The notes under the pieces are model-generated. The model did not search any database, was not told the origin of the DNA, and worked only from the letters and a program-made list of their open reading frames with translations. From Pedobacter psychrodurus (GTDB lineage Bacteria; Bacteroidota; Bacteroidia; Sphingobacteriales; Sphingobacteriaceae): 64,000 bases of DNA. The stretch is taken from the NCBI RefSeq assembly GCF_004331735.1, contig NZ_SJSO01000001.1, positions 124,001 through 188,000 of the forward strand, in the 5' to 3' direction. The translations under genes and the position numbers were made by a program. This document shows positions 8,359 through 17,770 of the stretch, piece by piece. Position 1 is the first letter of the stretch. Every line of letters starts with the position of its first letter.

Positions 8359-9408
8359 TTATAACTCAGTATGCTCATTATTTGTTTTAATTCTTTCCAA
8401 TCTTTCTGATGCAAGCGTACTGGTTTCGTAAATCTTAACAAGCAATATAAAATAAGATAACAGTAGCGGACCAAAAACAAGGCCCAATATTCCAAATAAA
8501 GGGATACCAATAATTACGCCAATTACTGTAATTATGGGGTGAATATTACCAACTTTTTTTGCAATGATAAACCTTAGCACATTGTCGATATTGATAATGA
8601 CTACAAAACCAAAAATAAGCATGGCCCAGCCAGCAAAATTATTACCGTTCGCAATCTGCAAAATAGCAGCTGGGACAAAAATAACCGGTGGCCCCAAAAC
8701 AGGCACAAAAGAAATAAATGCTGTAATAACTCCCCAGAAAATGGGGTCTTTATAACCCAGAACATAAAAAGAAAGGCTCAAAAGCGAACCTTGAACGAGG
8801 CAGATCAGCCCTTGTCCCAATACATTTGCATAAGTTGTATTTCGCATTTCATCGCCAAAACGAAGTGCATTCTGTTCTCTGAAAGGTGCATATTTAATCA
8901 ATGAAAATTCGAATTTTTTCCGTTCAATTAACATAAAGTAGAGTAAAAAGTACATCACCAATAAACTTAATATAATATTTACTGCACTCGATATTAAGGA
9001 CGGAAAAAGCTGAGTGGCCCAATTCCCTAAGCGGTTTAATCCTTCTTGAATAAGATCCTGATTAATTTTAACCGGAATAAGGTGCTGTAATTTAACCAAT
9101 AGATTTTTAAAAAAAACTTCATTGTTCCTCAATTCCGAAATTTTACTGATAACCATACTACTTAACGCATAAAAAGGCATCACAATTAGTATGATGGAGA
9201 TGGTGATAAGAAAGATTGCTGTTACTCTTTTATTCCACCCCTTATTTTCTGCTAAATGGATATATGCTGGCCTCATTATCGTGTAAAGCACCAGAGTACT
9301 TAAAATGGCACTAAAAATACTTTGCAAAGAATAGGCAATTAACACCCCAAGTGCAATAATAATGACCAGGTTAATGTTATTGCGTTGCTTATAAGAGAAT
9401 ACTGACAT
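8359..9408 (-). CDS. AI-2E family transporter
   Basis: 349 aa, about eight membrane helices, matching the AI-2E transporter / PerM family (PF01594). Recognisable are the paired N-terminal helices (LVIIIALGVLIAYSLQSIFSAILSTLVLYTIMRP), the central amphipathic region and the C-terminal half (FISFVPVLGPPVIFVPAAI and GIPLFGILGLVFGPLLLSYF). Family members export small molecules or ions; the substrate here is unknown and AI-2 itself is unproven. It is upstream of the YtxH set by 73 bp and downstream of the sigma-54 regulator gene by 63 bp. Confidence 0.88.
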   Translation of the reverse strand: MSVFSYKQRNNINLVIIIALGVLIAYSLQSIFSAILSTLVLYTIMRPAYIHLAENKGWNKRVTAIFLITISIILIVMPFYALSSMVISKISELRNNEVFFKNLLVKLQHLIPVKINQDLIQEGLNRLGNWATQLFPSLISSAVNIILSLLVMYFLLYFMLIERKKFEFSLIKYAPFREQNALRFGDEMRNTTYANVLGQGLICLVQGSLLSLSFYVLGYKDPIFWGVITAFISFVPVLGPPVIFVPAAILQIANGNNFAGWAMLIFGFVVIINIDNVLRFIIAKKVGNIHPIITVIGVIIGIPLFGILGLVFGPLLLSYFILLVKIYETSTLASERLERIKTNNEHTEL

Positions 9409-9471
9409 ATTTTGATAATGAGGGTATTCTTTAAATGCTAAAAGGGCCTGTTTTGTTTTCTTGATTTAAAA

Positions 9472-10890
9472 TTATATTCCATCATCAAGCCCAATAAATT
9501 TGATTTTATTGTAAAGTGTTTTTCTGTCGATATTTAAGATTTTTGCCGCCTTGGTTTTATTGAAATTAACTGCTTTTAGAACTTCTAAAATGGTAGTATA
9601 CTCGGCTTCTTTGGCAGCATTTCGTAAATTAAGTGATTTATCATTATTTAATTTGGGCGATAAAAGAAGTGCTTTTTTTTCGTGCTGTGTCTTACGATAA
9701 TCAATCGTTCCAAGCTCCAATTGTAAAACATGAGTTTCTATCCAATCTCCATCGGTTAGTAAAGCAATCCGCCTAATTACATTCTTCAACTCGCGTACAT
9801 TACCTGGCCAATTGTATGCTAATAAACATTTCATCGCTTCATCAGAAAAGCCTTCAATCTTTTTATTCAATTCTTTGTTTGCTATGGCCAGAAAGCGCTC
9901 AGCAAAGATAATGATATCATTGCCCCGGTGTTTCAATGATGGAACGTATATAGAAAATTCATTAAAGCGGTGATATAAATCTTCCCTAAATGTTCCTTTT
10001 TGAATCCCTTCCACTAAATTTTCATTTGTAGCTACAATAAGTCGCACATCCAGATCAATCTCCTTTGTACTCCCAATCCGCTTTATTTTCCGCTCTTGAA
10101 CAGCCCTGAGTAAAGTTGCCTGAATCTCATATGATAAATTACTGATCTCATCAAGAAATAATGTACCACCATTAGCCTGCTCAAAGTGACCAATTTTAGT
10201 GAAGGCTGCTCCAGTAAATGCCCCTTTCTCGTGTCCGAAAAATTCACTGGCGGCTAAATCTTTTGTTAAAGAACCACAATCCATGGCTACAAAAGGTTCT
10301 TTGGCACGTGAACTATTTAGGTGAATGGTTTTAGCAACACATTCTTTCCCTGTTCCACTTTTCCCCGTTAAGATGATCGTGTATCCTGTTCTTGCTATGA
10401 GTTGGATTTGTTTCAGTAAAAGTGCTGAAGCATCGCTCTTACCAATTATATATTCCGGACAATTTAGAAAATCGGAAATACCGCCACCACCAGTACGCCC
10501 AGAATTTTCAGGTGATTTTAAAGCCTCTTGCGTTTCAAGGGATTTATTTATGGTATTTAAAATTTCATCTGGATAAAGTGGCTTCACAATATAATCGTAA
10601 GCCCCCAGTTTTATTAATTCTACAGCAAGCTTAATATCCGAATAACCCGTAATAATAATTACACTAGTAGCTGGATAGTTTTCCTTAATGTGGATTAAAA
10701 TCTCTTTCCCATCTGTACCATCCAAACGATAGTCACATAATACCAAATCGAATCTCTTCTTTTCAAGAATTTGTAAAACAGTTCTACCTGTTGTTACATT
10801 TGAAACTTCAAATCCATTTTTAGTTAAAAAGTTGGAGAGCAATAAACCGATGCTAATTTCATCGTCAATAATGAGTATCTTCTTTTTCAT
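9472..10890 (-). CDS. Sigma-54-dependent response regulator (NtrC family)
   Basis: 472 aa with the full three-domain layout. The receiver domain is 1-120, with acidic pocket D9/D10 and phospho-acceptor D53 in LVLCDYRLDG. The AAA+ sigma-54 interaction domain is about 150-375: Walker A GKSGTGKE, the GAFTGA loop that contacts sigma-54, and Walker B GGTLFLDEI. A Fis-type helix-turn-helix closes the protein (AKILNIDRKTLYNKIK, about 450-466). It activates sigma-54 promoters by ATP hydrolysis when phosphorylated. No sensor kinase is adjacent, so its signal is unknown. Confidence 0.95.
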   Translation of the reverse strand: MKKKILIIDDEISIGLLLSNFLTKNGFEVSNVTTGRTVLQILEKKRFDLVLCDYRLDGTDGKEILIHIKENYPATSVIIITGYSDIKLAVELIKLGAYDYIVKPLYPDEILNTINKSLETQEALKSPENSGRTGGGGISDFLNCPEYIIGKSDASALLLKQIQLIARTGYTIILTGKSGTGKECVAKTIHLNSSRAKEPFVAMDCGSLTKDLAASEFFGHEKGAFTGAAFTKIGHFEQANGGTLFLDEISNLSYEIQATLLRAVQERKIKRIGSTKEIDLDVRLIVATNENLVEGIQKGTFREDLYHRFNEFSIYVPSLKHRGNDIIIFAERFLAIANKELNKKIEGFSDEAMKCLLAYNWPGNVRELKNVIRRIALLTDGDWIETHVLQLELGTIDYRKTQHEKKALLLSPKLNNDKSLNLRNAAKEAEYTTILEVLKAVNFNKTKAAKILNIDRKTLYNKIKFIGLDDGI

Positions 10891-11039
10891 GAGTAGCGTT
10901 GTTATTCTACTAACCCATATAAGCGATAAGAGCCTTAGGGATAGTAATTAGATAACACATAATTACTCAAAAAAAATTGCATTGAAAAATTTTTGCAACA
11001 TTTTTGCTATACAACAATCAAATTAATACTACACGCGTA

Positions 11040-11819
11040 CTACTTTCCAGAAAAATTTGCTTTTCTCTTTTCAACAAATGCAGTTACGCCTTCCTTAAAA
11101 TCGGCAGTTTCAAAACATTTGCCAAATTCTTCAATTTCGGTAGCGAAGCCTTCGCTGTTATTTACCGATGCAATTACAGATTTTATTGCAGCCGAAATAG
11201 CCAACGGTGCGCGTTGCTTAATAACATTCAACATTTCTTCAGCTTTGCTAATTAGATCTGGCTGTGGAACAACATAATTTACAAGGCCTATTTTTTCTGC
11301 ATCTGAAGCTGTAATCATATTTGCGGTGGTAATCATTTCAATTGCTTTACCTTTTCCAACCAATTGTGTAAGGCGCTGGGTACCACCATAACCGGGAATT
11401 AAACCTAAAGTAACTTCAGGCAGTCCTAATTTCGCATTATCTGATGCAATACGGATGTGGCATGCCATAGCCAACTCCAGTCCTCCGCCTAAAGCAAATC
11501 CATTAATTGCGGCAATAAATGGCTTTGAAGAATTTTCAATGGCATTAAAAACCAGATCATGACCCCGTTTTGCTAATTCTTCTCCTTGTTTACCACTATA
11601 ATCAGAAAACTCTTTAATATCGGCTCCAGCAACAAAGGCCTTTTCACCTGCTCCGGTTAAAATAACGCCTCTTACTTCGTCGGTTTTATTTGCAAATGCA
11701 ATTAAATCCGCCAGTTCGGCCAAAGTATCTTTATTTAAAGCATTCAGTGCTTTTTCGCGGTTGATGGTAACGTATAAAATATTTTCTTTTATTTCTGAGA
11801 TTAAATTTTGGTATGCCAT
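11040..11819 (-). CDS. Enoyl-CoA hydratase
   Basis: 259 aa, full crotonase length. The oxyanion-hole segments are present (AGADIKEFSDYSG, and the NGFALGGGLELAMA loop). Both catalytic glutamates of true hydratases are there: GGGLELAM, and LPEVTLGLIPGYGGTQRL. It should add water to trans-2-enoyl-CoA in fatty or branched-chain acid degradation. It starts 3 bp after the stop of the B12-binding protein gene, so the pair are co-translated; this suggests a propionate/methylmalonyl or branched-chain acyl-CoA setting, which is inference. Substrate range cannot be read from sequence. Confidence 0.9.
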   Translation of the reverse strand: MAYQNLISEIKENILYVTINREKALNALNKDTLAELADLIAFANKTDEVRGVILTGAGEKAFVAGADIKEFSDYSGKQGEELAKRGHDLVFNAIENSSKPFIAAINGFALGGGLELAMACHIRIASDNAKLGLPEVTLGLIPGYGGTQRLTQLVGKGKAIEMITTANMITASDAEKIGLVNYVVPQPDLISKAEEMLNVIKQRAPLAISAAIKSVIASVNNSEGFATEIEEFGKCFETADFKEGVTAFVEKRKANFSGK

Positions 11820-11822
11820 AGC

Positions 11823-12245
11823 TTAAAAATTTCTGTTTTCTGTAACCCAATTCTGAATATATTCTACAATACTTGCCATTGTTGTACCCGGAGGAAATAG
11901 TTCGCCAACACCCATACCTGCCAGCTTCAATCGATCTGCCTCAGGGATAATCCCTCCGCCGGTTAACAACACATCATCTAACTGTTTTTCTTTCATAAAG
12001 TGAATAATCTTTGGAAAAACCGTCATGTGTGCCCCCGATAAGATAGAAATCCCAATGGCATCAACATCCTCTTGAAGCGCTGTGTTTACCACCATTTCTG
12101 GTGTTTGGCGCAGGCCGGTATAAATTACTTCCATGCCTGCATCTCTTAAGGAAGTTGCGATTACTTTGGCACCTCTGTCGTGGCCATCTAATCCAACTTT
12201 AGCTACTAAAACGCGGATAGGCCGATTTAATACTTTGCTCATCAT
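11823..12245 (-). CDS. Cobalamin-binding domain protein (methylmalonyl-CoA mutase C-terminal type)
   Basis: 140 aa, essentially a lone B12-binding Rossmann domain of the methylmalonyl-CoA mutase type. The base-off signature is present: DGHDRG (D-x-H-x-x-G, about residues 20-25) supplies the lower axial His, then SILSG (S-x-L) and TGGGI. It carries no catalytic TIM barrel, so it must work with a separate large subunit, as in split acyl-CoA mutases; none is in the window. It is followed directly by enoyl-CoA hydratase. Which mutase it serves is open. Confidence 0.88.
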   Translation of the reverse strand: MMSKVLNRPIRVLVAKVGLDGHDRGAKVIATSLRDAGMEVIYTGLRQTPEMVVNTALQEDVDAIGISILSGAHMTVFPKIIHFMKEKQLDDVLLTGGGIIPEADRLKLAGMGVGELFPPGTTMASIVEYIQNWVTENRNF

Positions 12246-12503
12246 TCATATTAAGTTGACGTAAATGTATAGAATTTATTAAGTAATGTAGATAATAGTT
12301 GATGGAACATGTAATGAGCCTGCCTTCGCTAATAAGCGTAAATTATTGATATTAGCCATGGTTATTTTTACTGAATGAGCCAATTCTTCCATTCAATAAT
12401 TCAGTCATTCTACTATTCAATCGTTGTTTATCTGCATTTAAATCGTAAGTAATGCACACTTAAGCTATCAGCCATCAACTATGGGCTAATAAACCTATAA
12501 TCA

Positions 12504-12535
12504 TTGTATAAATCCGCTCAATCTTTTTACATTTG
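12504..12535 (+). promoter_or_regulatory. glnS promoter (-33 and -7 boxes)
   Basis: TTG at 12504-12506 and TACATTTG at 12528-12535 are separated by 21 bp, the Bacteroidota sigma-A pattern. The first in-frame TTG of the long ORF is itself the -33 box, which argues for the ATG at 12558 as translation start. The rest of 12246-12500, between divergent genes, shows nothing else recognised. Confidence 0.75.
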
Positions 12536-12557
12536 CATTCCTAATTTACAGGTTTTT

Positions 12558-14213
12558 ATGAGTGAAGAGAAGTCATTGAACTTTATTGAAGAAATTGTTG
12601 AGAACGACTTAAATAGTGGTAAGTATGAAACTTTGGTTACGCGTTTCCCGCCGGAACCTAATGGTTATTTACACATCGGCCACGCGAAAGCAATATGCTT
12701 AAATTTCGGACTAACACAAAAATACGGCGGCTATACCAACCTGCGTTTTGACGACACCAATCCGGTAACTGAAAAAACAGAATATGTAAACAGTCAGCAA
12801 GAAGATATTAGATGGTTGGGTTTTAACTGGAAAAATGAATTATATGCCTCAGATTATTTTGATGAGCTGTATGGTTTTGCCATTAAACTGATCGAAACAG
12901 GTTTGGCCTATGTTGATGAAAGTTCTGCAGATGAAATTGCAGCTTTAAAAGGCACGCCAACAGAACCCGGACAGGATAGCCCATACCGTAACCGCAGCAC
13001 TGAAGAGAATTTAGACATTTTCACGAAAATGAAAAATGGCGAATTTGCCGATGGCGCTTATATTTTGAGAGCAAAAATCGACATGGCCAGTCCAAATATG
13101 TTAATGCGCGATCCGATTATTTATCGTATTAAACATGCCGAACATCACCGTACAGGCAACAAATGGTGCATTTATCCAATGTACGATTTTGCTCATGGAC
13201 AAAGTGATAGTATCGAAAACATCACGCACTCTATCTGTACTTTGGAATATGTTTCGCACCGCGAACTATATGACTGGTTTATCGAAAAATTAGAAATTTT
13301 CCCTTCAAAACAATATGAATTTGCCCGTTTAAACCTTACCAGCACGGTAATGAGTAAACGGAAGCTGCTTCAACTGGTTAACGAAAACTTAGTAAACGGA
13401 TGGGATGATCCGCGCATGCCTACCATTAGTGGTTTGCGTAGGAGAGGTTTTACACCGAAAAGTGTACGCGAGTTTTGCGAACGTATCGGCATTGCCAAAC
13501 GCGAAAATTTAATTGAGCTGAGTCTGTTAGAATTTTGTATTCGTGAAGATTTAAATAAAACGGCTAACCGTGTAATGGCGGTTTTAGATCCGATTAAATT
13601 GGTGATTACGAATTACGAAAAAGGAACAGAAGATTTAATCGGCGAAAACAATCCAGAGGCTGAAGATGGCGGAGGTACGCGGGTGATTCCTTTTAGTAAT
13701 GAACTTTGGATCGAGCGTGAAGATTTTATGGAAGTACCGGCAAAAAAATGGTTCCGTTTGGCACCCGGTGCAATGGTACGCTTAAAATTTGCCTACATTG
13801 TTAAGTGCGAAGATTTTGTCAAAGATGAAAATGGAAACGTTACAGAGATCCGTTGTACTTACATTCCAGAATCGAAAAGCGGGAATGATACCAGCGGGAT
13901 AAATGTTAAAGGGACTATCCATTGGGTAAGTGCTCCACATGCCAAAACTGCTGAAATCCGTTTGTACGACCGTTTGTTTACCTCTGAAACACCAGATGCT
14001 GAGGAAGGAGATTTTAAAGATTATTTAAATCCTGAAAGCTTAACGGTTTTACCGCACGTTTATATCGAACCAGCGTTAGCAGATGCAGATTTGGAAAGTC
14101 GTTATCAGTTTATCCGTAAAGGTTATTTCTGTTTAGATAGAGATTCTAATAGTGATAAATTGGTTTTTAACCGTACAGTTACCTTAAAAGATACGTTTAA
14201 GAAGCCGAATTAA
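12558..14213 (+). CDS. glnS: Glutaminyl-tRNA synthetase
   Basis: 551 aa from the ATG at 12558 (MSEEKSLNFIEEIV). It is a class I synthetase charging tRNA-Gln. The HIGH signature is in PEPNGYLHIGHAKAI (about residues 33-47), the KMSKS equivalent is VMSKRK (about 270), and the GlnRS acceptor-binding region contains RFDDTNP. The C-terminal half is the two-barrel anticodon-binding region. The longer frame from 12504 would start inside the promoter. The ORF length matches bacterial GlnRS. A hairpin terminator follows within 25 bp. Confidence 0.96.
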   Translation: MSEEKSLNFIEEIVENDLNSGKYETLVTRFPPEPNGYLHIGHAKAICLNFGLTQKYGGYTNLRFDDTNPVTEKTEYVNSQQEDIRWLGFNWKNELYASDYFDELYGFAIKLIETGLAYVDESSADEIAALKGTPTEPGQDSPYRNRSTEENLDIFTKMKNGEFADGAYILRAKIDMASPNMLMRDPIIYRIKHAEHHRTGNKWCIYPMYDFAHGQSDSIENITHSICTLEYVSHRELYDWFIEKLEIFPSKQYEFARLNLTSTVMSKRKLLQLVNENLVNGWDDPRMPTISGLRRRGFTPKSVREFCERIGIAKRENLIELSLLEFCIREDLNKTANRVMAVLDPIKLVITNYEKGTEDLIGENNPEAEDGGGTRVIPFSNELWIEREDFMEVPAKKWFRLAPGAMVRLKFAYIVKCEDFVKDENGNVTEIRCTYIPESKSGNDTSGINVKGTIHWVSAPHAKTAEIRLYDRLFTSETPDAEEGDFKDYLNPESLTVLPHVYIEPALADADLESRYQFIRKGYFCLDRDSNSDKLVFNRTVTLKDTFKKPN

Positions 14214-14233
14214 AAGCATTTTAAACCACAGAT

Positions 14234-14270
14234 AAACACGGATGAACACAGATTTATCCGTGTTTTTTTT
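14234..14270 (+). terminator. glnS terminator
   Basis: AAACACGGAT (14234-14243) pairs with ATCCGTGTTT (14256-14265), followed by a T run to about 14271. It lies 21 bp after the glnS stop. Confidence 0.85.
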
Positions 14271-14359
14271 TGCGTCATCAACTTCGGACTAATTTCACTT
14301 TTAAAGATCCTGACCTGTAGCGAAGCGAAAAGCTACCGTAAAACAAGTTACCAATGGCA

Positions 14360-14462
14360 GAATCCATAGATAGGTCGTCATCCGATAGCTATCGGATGCG
14401 AGGTACGAAGCAATCTTAAAGCGCACGCTAATAGTGATCGTTGTAAGATTGCTCGTCGGCTG
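14360..14462. repeat. Degenerate GTCATTGCGA-family repeat with inserted palindrome
   Basis: The gene-free stretch 14271-14571 contains a copy of the family seen at 39.17 and 46.80 kb: cgtcat, then ccgatagctatcggat, then gcgaggtacgaagcaatctt, and near the end aagattgctcgtcggctg as the inverted half. The CCGATAGCTATCGG palindrome replaces the hairpin found at that place in the other copies. Confidence 0.6.
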
Positions 14463-14571
14463 AAAAAGCCTTCTCGCAGCCTATTACTGCAGAAAAAAAC
14501 CTCTGTAATCTATATTGATTTTTATAGCACGCAATGAGTTTAATTTACGCTAATCGCCAAACGCCTCCCGC

Positions 14572-15408
14572 TTAATACTTCGTATAAACATTATACAATA
14601 CCAAAACATCCACAGGGGTTAAAGTCGGTGTAATATCACTCTGGATAAAATGGATTTTAAAAGCAGTGATTGCTGCAGGAAGATTACTGGTATCATAACC
14701 AATATATTTTAAGGCCATTTCGGCGTTAAAATCTACAGGTGGGTTTTTCAGCACATCATCATACCAATAGCCAAAGCCTTTATCGGCCAGTTTTTTCCAG
14801 GGGAAATTTTTTGGATCATTTTTACGTTTAGGCGCAATATCTGCATGGCCAATAAAATTCGCCGTCGGGATTCCATAGGTTTTCTTTAAAGTTGCCAACA
14901 GCTTTAGCAAGCTATTCATCTGTGCATCAGGCCATGGGTCTGTTAAGCCATTATTATCCAGTTCAATTCCTATCGATGAGGAGTTTAAGTCGGTATCTTT
15001 TCCCCATTTACTCACACCAGCATGGTTTGCACGTAAATAATCATTCACCATGTGTACAACTTTACCATCACGGCTAATAACATAATGTGCGCTGGTACCT
15101 GCTTTAGTTGAGAAAAAAGTCTTTATAGTTTGCGCCAAACTATCTTGCGCGGTATGATGGATCACCACAAAATTTGGTTTACGTATCCCAAAATTTACAG
15201 AACCAATCCATTCCTGGTTTGTTCCTCCTAATGAATCGTAAAGTTGACCAACAGGTGGCGTAGTGTTAATTATTTTCGAAAAATCTTTTGCCTTTTCCTT
15301 ATAGATTTTTTCTGTTGCGGCATATTTGCTGCTTCCGCAGGCAGATAAAATAAGTACAAGAGAAAAAGCAGAAATAGATAATGATTTTGATGGCTTGGAA
15401 AATAACAT
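14572..15408 (-). CDS. N-acetylmuramoyl-L-alanine amidase, lipoprotein
   Basis: 278 aa from the ATG at 15408; a GTG at 15426 would only add six residues before the signal peptide. A lipoprotein signal ends in the lipobox LSAC (ISAFSLVLILSACGSS). The body is an amidase_2/PGRP-type domain: VVIHHTAQDS provides the first zinc His, SAHYVISRDGKVVHMVND the second strand region, NHAG the middle motif, and GHADIAPKRKNDP the last His plus catalytic Lys. It would cleave the amide bond between MurNAc and the stem peptide, for cell-wall recycling like AmiD. It is divergent from the M49-like gene, with about 110 bp between them. Confidence 0.87.
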   Translation of the reverse strand: MLFSKPSKSLSISAFSLVLILSACGSSKYAATEKIYKEKAKDFSKIINTTPPVGQLYDSLGGTNQEWIGSVNFGIRKPNFVVIHHTAQDSLAQTIKTFFSTKAGTSAHYVISRDGKVVHMVNDYLRANHAGVSKWGKDTDLNSSSIGIELDNNGLTDPWPDAQMNSLLKLLATLKKTYGIPTANFIGHADIAPKRKNDPKNFPWKKLADKGFGYWYDDVLKNPPVDFNAEMALKYIGYDTSNLPAAITAFKIHFIQSDITPTLTPVDVLVLYNVYTKY

Positions 15409-15521
15409 GGTATGAATTGTTAGCACGTTGAAGTTACAAAGTTATGTTAAACTTCACCCAATGCATCAAACTTTATACAAAGCTTTCAAAATTTACTAAT
15501 TTAGCAGCCATATACTTTAAT

Positions 15522-17201
15522 ATGAAGAATTTATACAAATCAACACTATTTTTATCGGCAGTGGCTATTTCAGTAGGCGCCTTATCGTCTTGTAATGGCA
15601 ATAATAAATCTGAAGATGAAAAGGCTGTGGTGGTACAAAAAGATAGCCTTACCAATTATGTTGCTCAACGGTTACCCATTTACGAAAGGGTAAAATTAAC
15701 CACCAATATCAACGAATTAAGTGTTAACGACCGTAAAATTTTGCCTTTGTTAATTCAGGCAGCAGAAATTATGGATCAACTATACTGGAAACAAGCCTAC
15801 CCACAAAGAGATAGCTTGCTGGCAACGATTAAAGATGAAAAAACACGCGATTTTGTTAATATCAATTATGGTCCCTGGGATAGATTAAATAACGATAAAC
15901 CTTTTGTTGAAGGTGTTGGTGCAAAACCAGAAGGGGCATCCTTTTATCCATACGGAATTACAAAAGAAGCTATAGAGAAATCGGACCTTGCCGATAAATT
16001 TGGTGCATATTCTATTGTTCAAAAAGACAGTACAGGCAAATTATCAACCGTACCATATCATGTATTATTTGCTTCAGAATTACAAAAAGCAAGTTCGTTA
16101 TTAAAACAAGCAGCGCTAATTGCTGAAGATGCAGGTTTAAAAAAATATTTAAACTTAAGGGCCGATGCTTTAGTAACAGATAATTTTACCGCAAGTGATT
16201 ATGCCTGGTTAGATATGAAAACCAATGGGTTAGATATCATTATCGGCCCAATTGAAAATTACGAGGATAAACTGTTTAATGCCCGTACCAGTTACGAAGC
16301 TTATGTTTTAATCAAAGATAAAGAATGGAGCAAGCGTTTAGCCAAGTATGTAAAAATGCTTCCTGAATTACAGAAAAACCTGCCTGTTGCAGCAAAATAC
16401 AAAACCGAAACACCTGGAACCGACTCTGAGTTAAACGCTTACGATGTGGTTTATTATGCAGGAGACTGTAATGCAGGATCGAAAACCATTGCCGTTAATC
16501 TTCCGAACGACGAAAAAATTCAACAGGAAAAAGGTACACGCCGCTCGCAATTGAAAAATGCAATGCAGGCGAAATTTGATAAGATCCTGGTACCGATTTC
16601 AAAAGAATTAATTGAAACCGACCAGCAGCAGTACATTAAGTTTGATGCTTTTTTTGCAAACGTAATGTTTCACGAAGTAGCGCATGGTTTAGGCATTAAA
16701 AAAACCATTACCGGAAAAGGTTTTGTACGTGCAGCATTAAAAGAACAGTACAGCTGGTTAGAAGAAGGCAAAGCCGATATTTTAGGCTTGTATATGGTAA
16801 CAGGCTTGCTTAAAAAAGGTGAGTTAAAAGGCGATATAAAAGATTATTATACCACATTTATGGCTGGCATTTTACGTTCAGTTCGTTTTGGTGTTTCTGA
16901 AGCACACGGAAAAGCCAATATGCAGTGCTTTAATTATTTTCAGGAAAAAGGTGCTTTTGAGCGTACGGCTAAAGGTACTTACAAAGTAAACTTCGAAAAA
17001 TTTGCAACCGCAATGAATGATTTAAGCGCATTCATTCTTATGCTTCAAGGTAATGGCGATAAAGTTGCGGTAGAAAAAGCACAAAAAGAAAAAGCGGTTA
17101 TCCATACAGAACTTCAAACAGATCTAGACCGATTGACCAAAAAGAATATTCCCGTTGATGTTGTTTTCGAACAAGGTGTTGATGTACTTGGGGTAAAATA
17201 A
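15522..17201 (+). CDS. M49-like zinc peptidase lipoprotein
   Basis: 559 aa from the ATG at 15522 (MKNLYKSTLFLSAVAI); upstream in-frame codons give an implausible N-terminus. The signal ends in a lipobox-like LSSC. The C-terminal half has HEVAHG with a second conserved helix EEGKADILGLYM, matching the HExxH...EExxAD arrangement of dipeptidyl-peptidase III-related (family M49) proteins. Bacteroidota members are widely annotated either as Zn-dependent hydrolase or, wrongly I believe, as dihydrofolate reductase. Predicted to be anchored in the envelope and to remove dipeptides. No operon partners. Confidence 0.75.
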   Translation: MKNLYKSTLFLSAVAISVGALSSCNGNNKSEDEKAVVVQKDSLTNYVAQRLPIYERVKLTTNINELSVNDRKILPLLIQAAEIMDQLYWKQAYPQRDSLLATIKDEKTRDFVNINYGPWDRLNNDKPFVEGVGAKPEGASFYPYGITKEAIEKSDLADKFGAYSIVQKDSTGKLSTVPYHVLFASELQKASSLLKQAALIAEDAGLKKYLNLRADALVTDNFTASDYAWLDMKTNGLDIIIGPIENYEDKLFNARTSYEAYVLIKDKEWSKRLAKYVKMLPELQKNLPVAAKYKTETPGTDSELNAYDVVYYAGDCNAGSKTIAVNLPNDEKIQQEKGTRRSQLKNAMQAKFDKILVPISKELIETDQQQYIKFDAFFANVMFHEVAHGLGIKKTITGKGFVRAALKEQYSWLEEGKADILGLYMVTGLLKKGELKGDIKDYYTTFMAGILRSVRFGVSEAHGKANMQCFNYFQEKGAFERTAKGTYKVNFEKFATAMNDLSAFILMLQGNGDKVAVEKAQKEKAVIHTELQTDLDRLTKKNIPVDVVFEQGVDVLGVK

Positions 17202-17402
17202 AGATTTCTTTTACCCAGAATTTAAGGCCATAGATATGCAGGCGTAAGCTTGTTTGTCTGTGGCTTTTTGGTTTTGATTCACTTGTTCATTAATCATTGG
17301 GTTCATTTGTGAGCAGGGGTTAATTTTTTAAACTGTTTAATCGGTTAACTGACAGAGCCCATTAAAAAGTCCTTTGCCAATAGCAGATTGCAAAGAACGG
17401 TA

Positions 17403-17484
17403 GTCATTCTCGCACAGGCGGGAATCTTAATGCAACCTAAAACCCTACCACGGCATTAAGATTCCCAATCGAGTTGGGAATGAA
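17403..17484. repeat. Paired GTCATTCCC hairpin repeat (family B)
   Basis: Two hairpins of the ATTCCC...GGGAAT type face each other: ATTCTCGCACAGGCGGGAAT and ATTCCCAATCGAGTTGGGAAT, joined by about 40 bp. Other copies are at 31.96, 37.84 and 39.27 kb. The remainder of the gene-free stretch 17202-17770 shows no other feature. Confidence 0.8.
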
Positions 17485-17770
17485 GATATCCCGTATCCAG
17501 CCATCACAATTTGATTGTTTTTTAAAAACTGAGCGCTCAGCATAACGACCGCATTGGAGTTACACGGTAATTTCCTCTGGACTTAAGATTCCCAACTTTT
17601 TCAAAATCCTTGTAACCTTTTTAAAAAACGGTCGTCTTACTTATAACTAAACACCGGAAACCTTTCGTTTCTGGGCTAAACTTTAAAATAAGCAAGCAAT
17701 TAAATGGTAAGCGTGCATGTACGCTATGGAAATCTTTTTGCCCAGTTTTTTAAAATTTTAAAACATACCA

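Noticed and set aside
12504..12557. N-terminal extension of GlnRS from a TTG
   Set aside because: The TTG is the -33 box and TACATTTG lies within the extension, so it is upstream of the transcript start.
17403..17484. Family B repeats considered as a short CRISPR array
   Set aside because: Only two hairpins per locus, facing each other, with no unique regularly sized spacers and no cas genes in the window.
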